Positions 61,004 through 64,000 of a stretch of 64,000 nucleotides of DNA are shown in pieces. The notes below the pieces were generated by a model. The model had not been told where the DNA came from. It saw only the letters and a list, made by a program, of their open reading frames with translations, and did not search any database. Position numbers and translations under genes: made by a program. Origin of the DNA: Eimeria necatrix (taxonomy: Eukaryota > Apicomplexa > Conoidasida > Eucoccidiorida > Eimeriidae). The stretch's first letter is position 1, and every line of letters starts with the position of its first letter. The stretch spans positions 22,501-86,500 of the forward strand of contig NW_013651850.1 in the NCBI RefSeq assembly GCF_000499385.1, in the 5' to 3' direction.

Positions 61004-63206
61004 ATGCAGGCCGCGGAAGTCTACCGGAATTCCACTCCATCACAACAAAGATCAACTGAGCTAATCCTAAATGCTATCGAGAAACTTCGTCGCGCCCGTC
61101 GCCTAAAAAGAGCGGCTGGGACGCCTACGCTAGCATCAAGCATCCTGCCGGGTTTTTTGATCTTGACTAGCCTTGCATTCCTTGTTTTTACGTGCGCAGC
61201 CTACCTGAGCAGCTCCAACTATCTGATTGGAGCCCCTAGGGGGCTCGCTCAGCAGGTACAGCTTCAAAGCACACGATACAGCAGCTGACGCCTTCATGTT
61301 TGAAAATGTTGTATATCTGAGGGCTCTATTTCAATAGAATCAAGTATCGTTTCCCTCAACAATGACTAGGTCTGTAGTGGCTGTGCTTGTGTGTTCGCCC
61401 TCCGTAGAGCTTACCTTGTTATACGTCAGGTCCACCTCCACCATATTCCTGGGATAGCAGTTGGCCTTCACAGGATGACCCTCCTCCATATGAAGAAGAT
61501 ACGCTCCCTTTTCCTACAAGGGCTGTGGAAGAAGAAGACTTAGGCGACGGTCTTCATCTTGGCACAGGAAGATGCAGGCCGCAGAGCGAGGGCGTTCGTG
61601 GGGTAACAGCACTCTTAAGTGCTGCAAGACAAGCAGTTTTACGGAGAAGGAACAGTCGCACTTATCGTCTGTATGGGCATGTTCCACGCTCCATTCGACA
61701 AGTTTACAACTTTCCAGAAATCCCCACCAGTGAGGTACTATTCCAGCTCTTATCGACGTAAAAGTTGCAGCCTGCATGAGTGCTCTTTGTGCTCTTTACT
61801 CTCAATACAGCATCTTCCATGAGTCAGTTTGGTCCCTTCTTGCATCGTATGCACAAAATGTACATGTATGTTAAAATACTGGAGCGCTTACCATCTTGCA
61901 GACAAAAATCACGTTGTACAACATTTTGTGCTTCGTGAAAAACCTGAAGGATGGGATTGCTGCGGAGAGACAAAGTAAGATCAACAGCAATCAAAGAATG
62001 GCAGGTATACAATGGGCAAAGATGCTGCGGCGCACGATTTATGTGTAAGGCGGAGGTTTTCTGCCCGTGCTGTTTCTTTGTATACGTGAAATGGCTGGTC
62101 TTTTACACTTCAAAACCTGGCAAGGAGACTGCGTTGAATAAGATAATCTGTATTCAGCGTGTGCTGCAACTTGGAGTCCGCAGGGGCGTTTGAAACAATG
62201 GTTGGCGGCTTCTTGGTGGAGTTTCGTGTCAGCGAGAAAGTGAGTTGGCTTCAGTGGCTTTCAACAGGCACACGTAAAAGCAAACTTGGTGTCAATTCTA
62301 CCAACTGGGTCATTTACTGGCTTCCTGTGCCATATGTCAGGCGTTTCTTCGCAGATCTCACTGGGAAGCATACTAACTGATCAAGTACGTGCGACGGATC
62401 GCATGAACAGTCATCAGAATAGTTTGCAGAGCCATTTTTTTCGTATTTGATTCATTGAACGTTTTTTATTTTCTGCTCAAGGGTTTGGCGTCTTTGAAGT
62501 TGCACAGATTGTGGACCAGCCTTCCTGTATGCAGAAAATGCAGAGCTTTGCAGTTGCTCTGGAGAACAGTATCATTGAGACAACAGGAAAGCTTTTGGAA
62601 AATTCCTGTAGGACGAATTGCCACTGAAATTGCTGTGATTATTTCGAAGCTGCCTCTTGCTTTTGTGTCCCGAAAACCCACCTGATTAGCAATTGCACTC
62701 GATAAGGGCTTCCTTGTGGGGCCGCTAAAGCACGGCTTCAGGTGTGTTTATGCAGCATCGACATTTAAGGCTCTTTACTACTCTCCCGTTTGTTTTCTCT
62801 TGATGTGCAGCCCAAAGCTGCTGCGAGACGACAATTACTTTGGCAAGTAGTACAGAAACCGGCTCACCAAGTTGTCTTATTGTGAACGTGGCCAGTAAGC
62901 CTTTGTGCCAGTATTGAAGGCCGTTCACACAAAACAGTTGAGAAAGGCGCCAGAGCTACGGGACGAGGAGGCGAATACATCAGTGCTTAGAAAGAAACGC
63001 TGTGCAGTGTGGGATGCAGAGGATGAACGCTGCCTTTCTTTCTCATGGAGATGTAGTTCTTCCGCGTTTTCTTCCCACACCGCATCACAAGTTTATAGAA
63101 GGCGCATGAGACCGCCATCTGAACGGAGCTTCTTGTCGCGCTACTGTGCCATTCCTTTGCAGCATCCCGTCCGCCCCCTTACAACGCAACTCCGCAAGCT
63201 TCGTAG
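61004..63206 (+). CDS. PPxY transmembrane family, member 7
   Basis: Exons 61004-61255, 61408-61734, 61902-61974, 62184-62239, 62535-62607, 62811-62894 and 63163-63206 give 302 residues, the longest member. The N-terminal region before the membrane is strongly basic (KLRRARRLKR). The span (GFLILTSLAFLVFTCA) ends at Cys64, and the motif is RGLAQQ (79-84), the only member without Arg or Lys in position 2. Exon 2 holds two complete motifs, PPPPYSW (PPPY 94-97) and DPPPYEE (109-112), and ends YNFPEIPTSE. The tail is extended, SRPPPYNATPQAS. Exon 2 uses the acceptor CTCCGTAG at 61407, because the nearer AG at 61429 would break the phase. Confidence 0.86.
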
Positions 63207-64000
63207 CACACCATATGAAGGACTGCGGGGATGGCAGCCATGAGGAGAGCCGTGGTGACTGAAGAGTCGGGCCAAATCCGAATGCTGGTATTGCTGAAAT
63301 CTGCATAAATTGGGGGAAAATCTGCTGACTTTTGGACCGGTTTTTATGAGGACAAAGAGGGAAAGGGGTTTATCGCGCCCTTGTTGGCCTTACGCGGTTA
63401 CTTCCTTCAAAACCATTTGGCGTACACAAATTCATTAGAAGCGCACAAGCCCGCTATTATTTCATGCGCCGTAGTTGCTGCATACTGGCGGCCGTGCAGT
63501 TTTACTCTCTTGCATGTTTTTTTTTTCATATTGCCTTGTTATGCCATTCTTTATGGTTTGTATTATGGTTTGTATTTTGCAGTTCAAGGCCTTGTTTTTC
63601 GCTGTGCGCCTTTGCATGCCTCGGTGTTGCTCAAATACTAGAACACATCAAAGACACTTAAATTGGTAGGACTGATCCGCCCCTTCGCGTTTTTGCTGTG
63701 TGGCTTCACATGAGGCGTTAATTCATAGGGTGCATGCAGGCCGTCGAGTCGCACACCTAGCGTGCAACCGGCCGATATTGCAACTCTGCAGTTATTTTTT
63801 TGTTGCGACTGATGTGGCCGTCTTCCACATAGAGGCAAAACTTATCAGGAAGGCTGAATATGAATTTGCGGCCGATAGGTCAGATTCCCCTTTCTCTCCT
63901 TGATCCAAAGGCGAGCCCTAAGAGCTGTTTCACTCGAGTTTGTAAAGCCCTGTTACACACACGGACAATCCTGAAAGTACACGGTATGCAAGTGCAACGG
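63207..64000. other. Right flank downstream of member 7
   Basis: Unique sequence with ORFs below 90 codons. Nothing recognisable. Confidence 0.5.

Overview
The window is nuclear DNA of an apicomplexan coccidian, almost certainly an avian Eimeria. The first 11.8 kb is saturated with (CAG/CTG)n runs that read as Ala, Gln, Ser, Leu or Cys tracts, and it holds telomere-like AAACCCT/TTTAGGG arrays. Genes have many short GT-AG introns, and the rest of the window is repeat-poor at ordinary base composition. This matches the alternation of repeat-rich and repeat-poor segments known for Eimeria chromosomes. I could not settle the species.

Layout. (1) 261-3911 (+): 3' part of an arginyl-tRNA synthetase gene, six exons whose introns are largely telomere-like repeat or CTG repeat. 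(2) 3912-6911: simple repeats (ATGC, AT, CAG, CTAG, TTTA) with no gene I can support. (3) 6912-11654 (+): a nine-exon gene for a 1010-residue Gln/Ala-rich coiled-coil protein of unknown function. (4) 13-64 kb: repeat-poor DNA with seven dispersed members of one gene family at 13389-15697 (+), 22253-20010 (-), 29838-32044 (+), 36854-34658 (-), 47547-49710 (+), 54012-56241 (+) and 61004-63206 (+). (5) Between members 4 and 5 lies an island with a small three-exon gene (40548-41324) and dynactin subunit p62/DCTN4 (41453-44308).

The gene family is the main discovery. I do not recognise it. Each member was rebuilt by hand from splice sites and reading phase. All seven have seven exons, and four consecutive internal exons have invariant sizes (73, 56, 73 and 84 nt) with invariant phases, although the protein sequences have diverged strongly. 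Each protein (277-302 residues) has a short N-terminal region and one transmembrane/signal-anchor segment ending in Cys-Ala. Exactly 15 residues after that Cys comes an R-[RKG]-L-[AS] motif. Next comes a variable exon, usually with a PPxYEE motif and always ending in a [YF]xFPx[IV] signature. Two short helical exons and two other small conserved exons follow, and then a tiny last exon that ends the protein with PPxY in every member. The RRLxx motif resembles the coccidian TEXEL/PEXEL export-processing site, and PPxY is the classical ligand of WW domains. A family of membrane-anchored, possibly proteolytically released and exported PPxY proteins is therefore a reasonable hypothesis, but it is inference.

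The intergenic spaces of 2-8 kb show no recognisable gene, only chance-length ORFs, microsatellites, short tandem duplications and two perfect hairpins.
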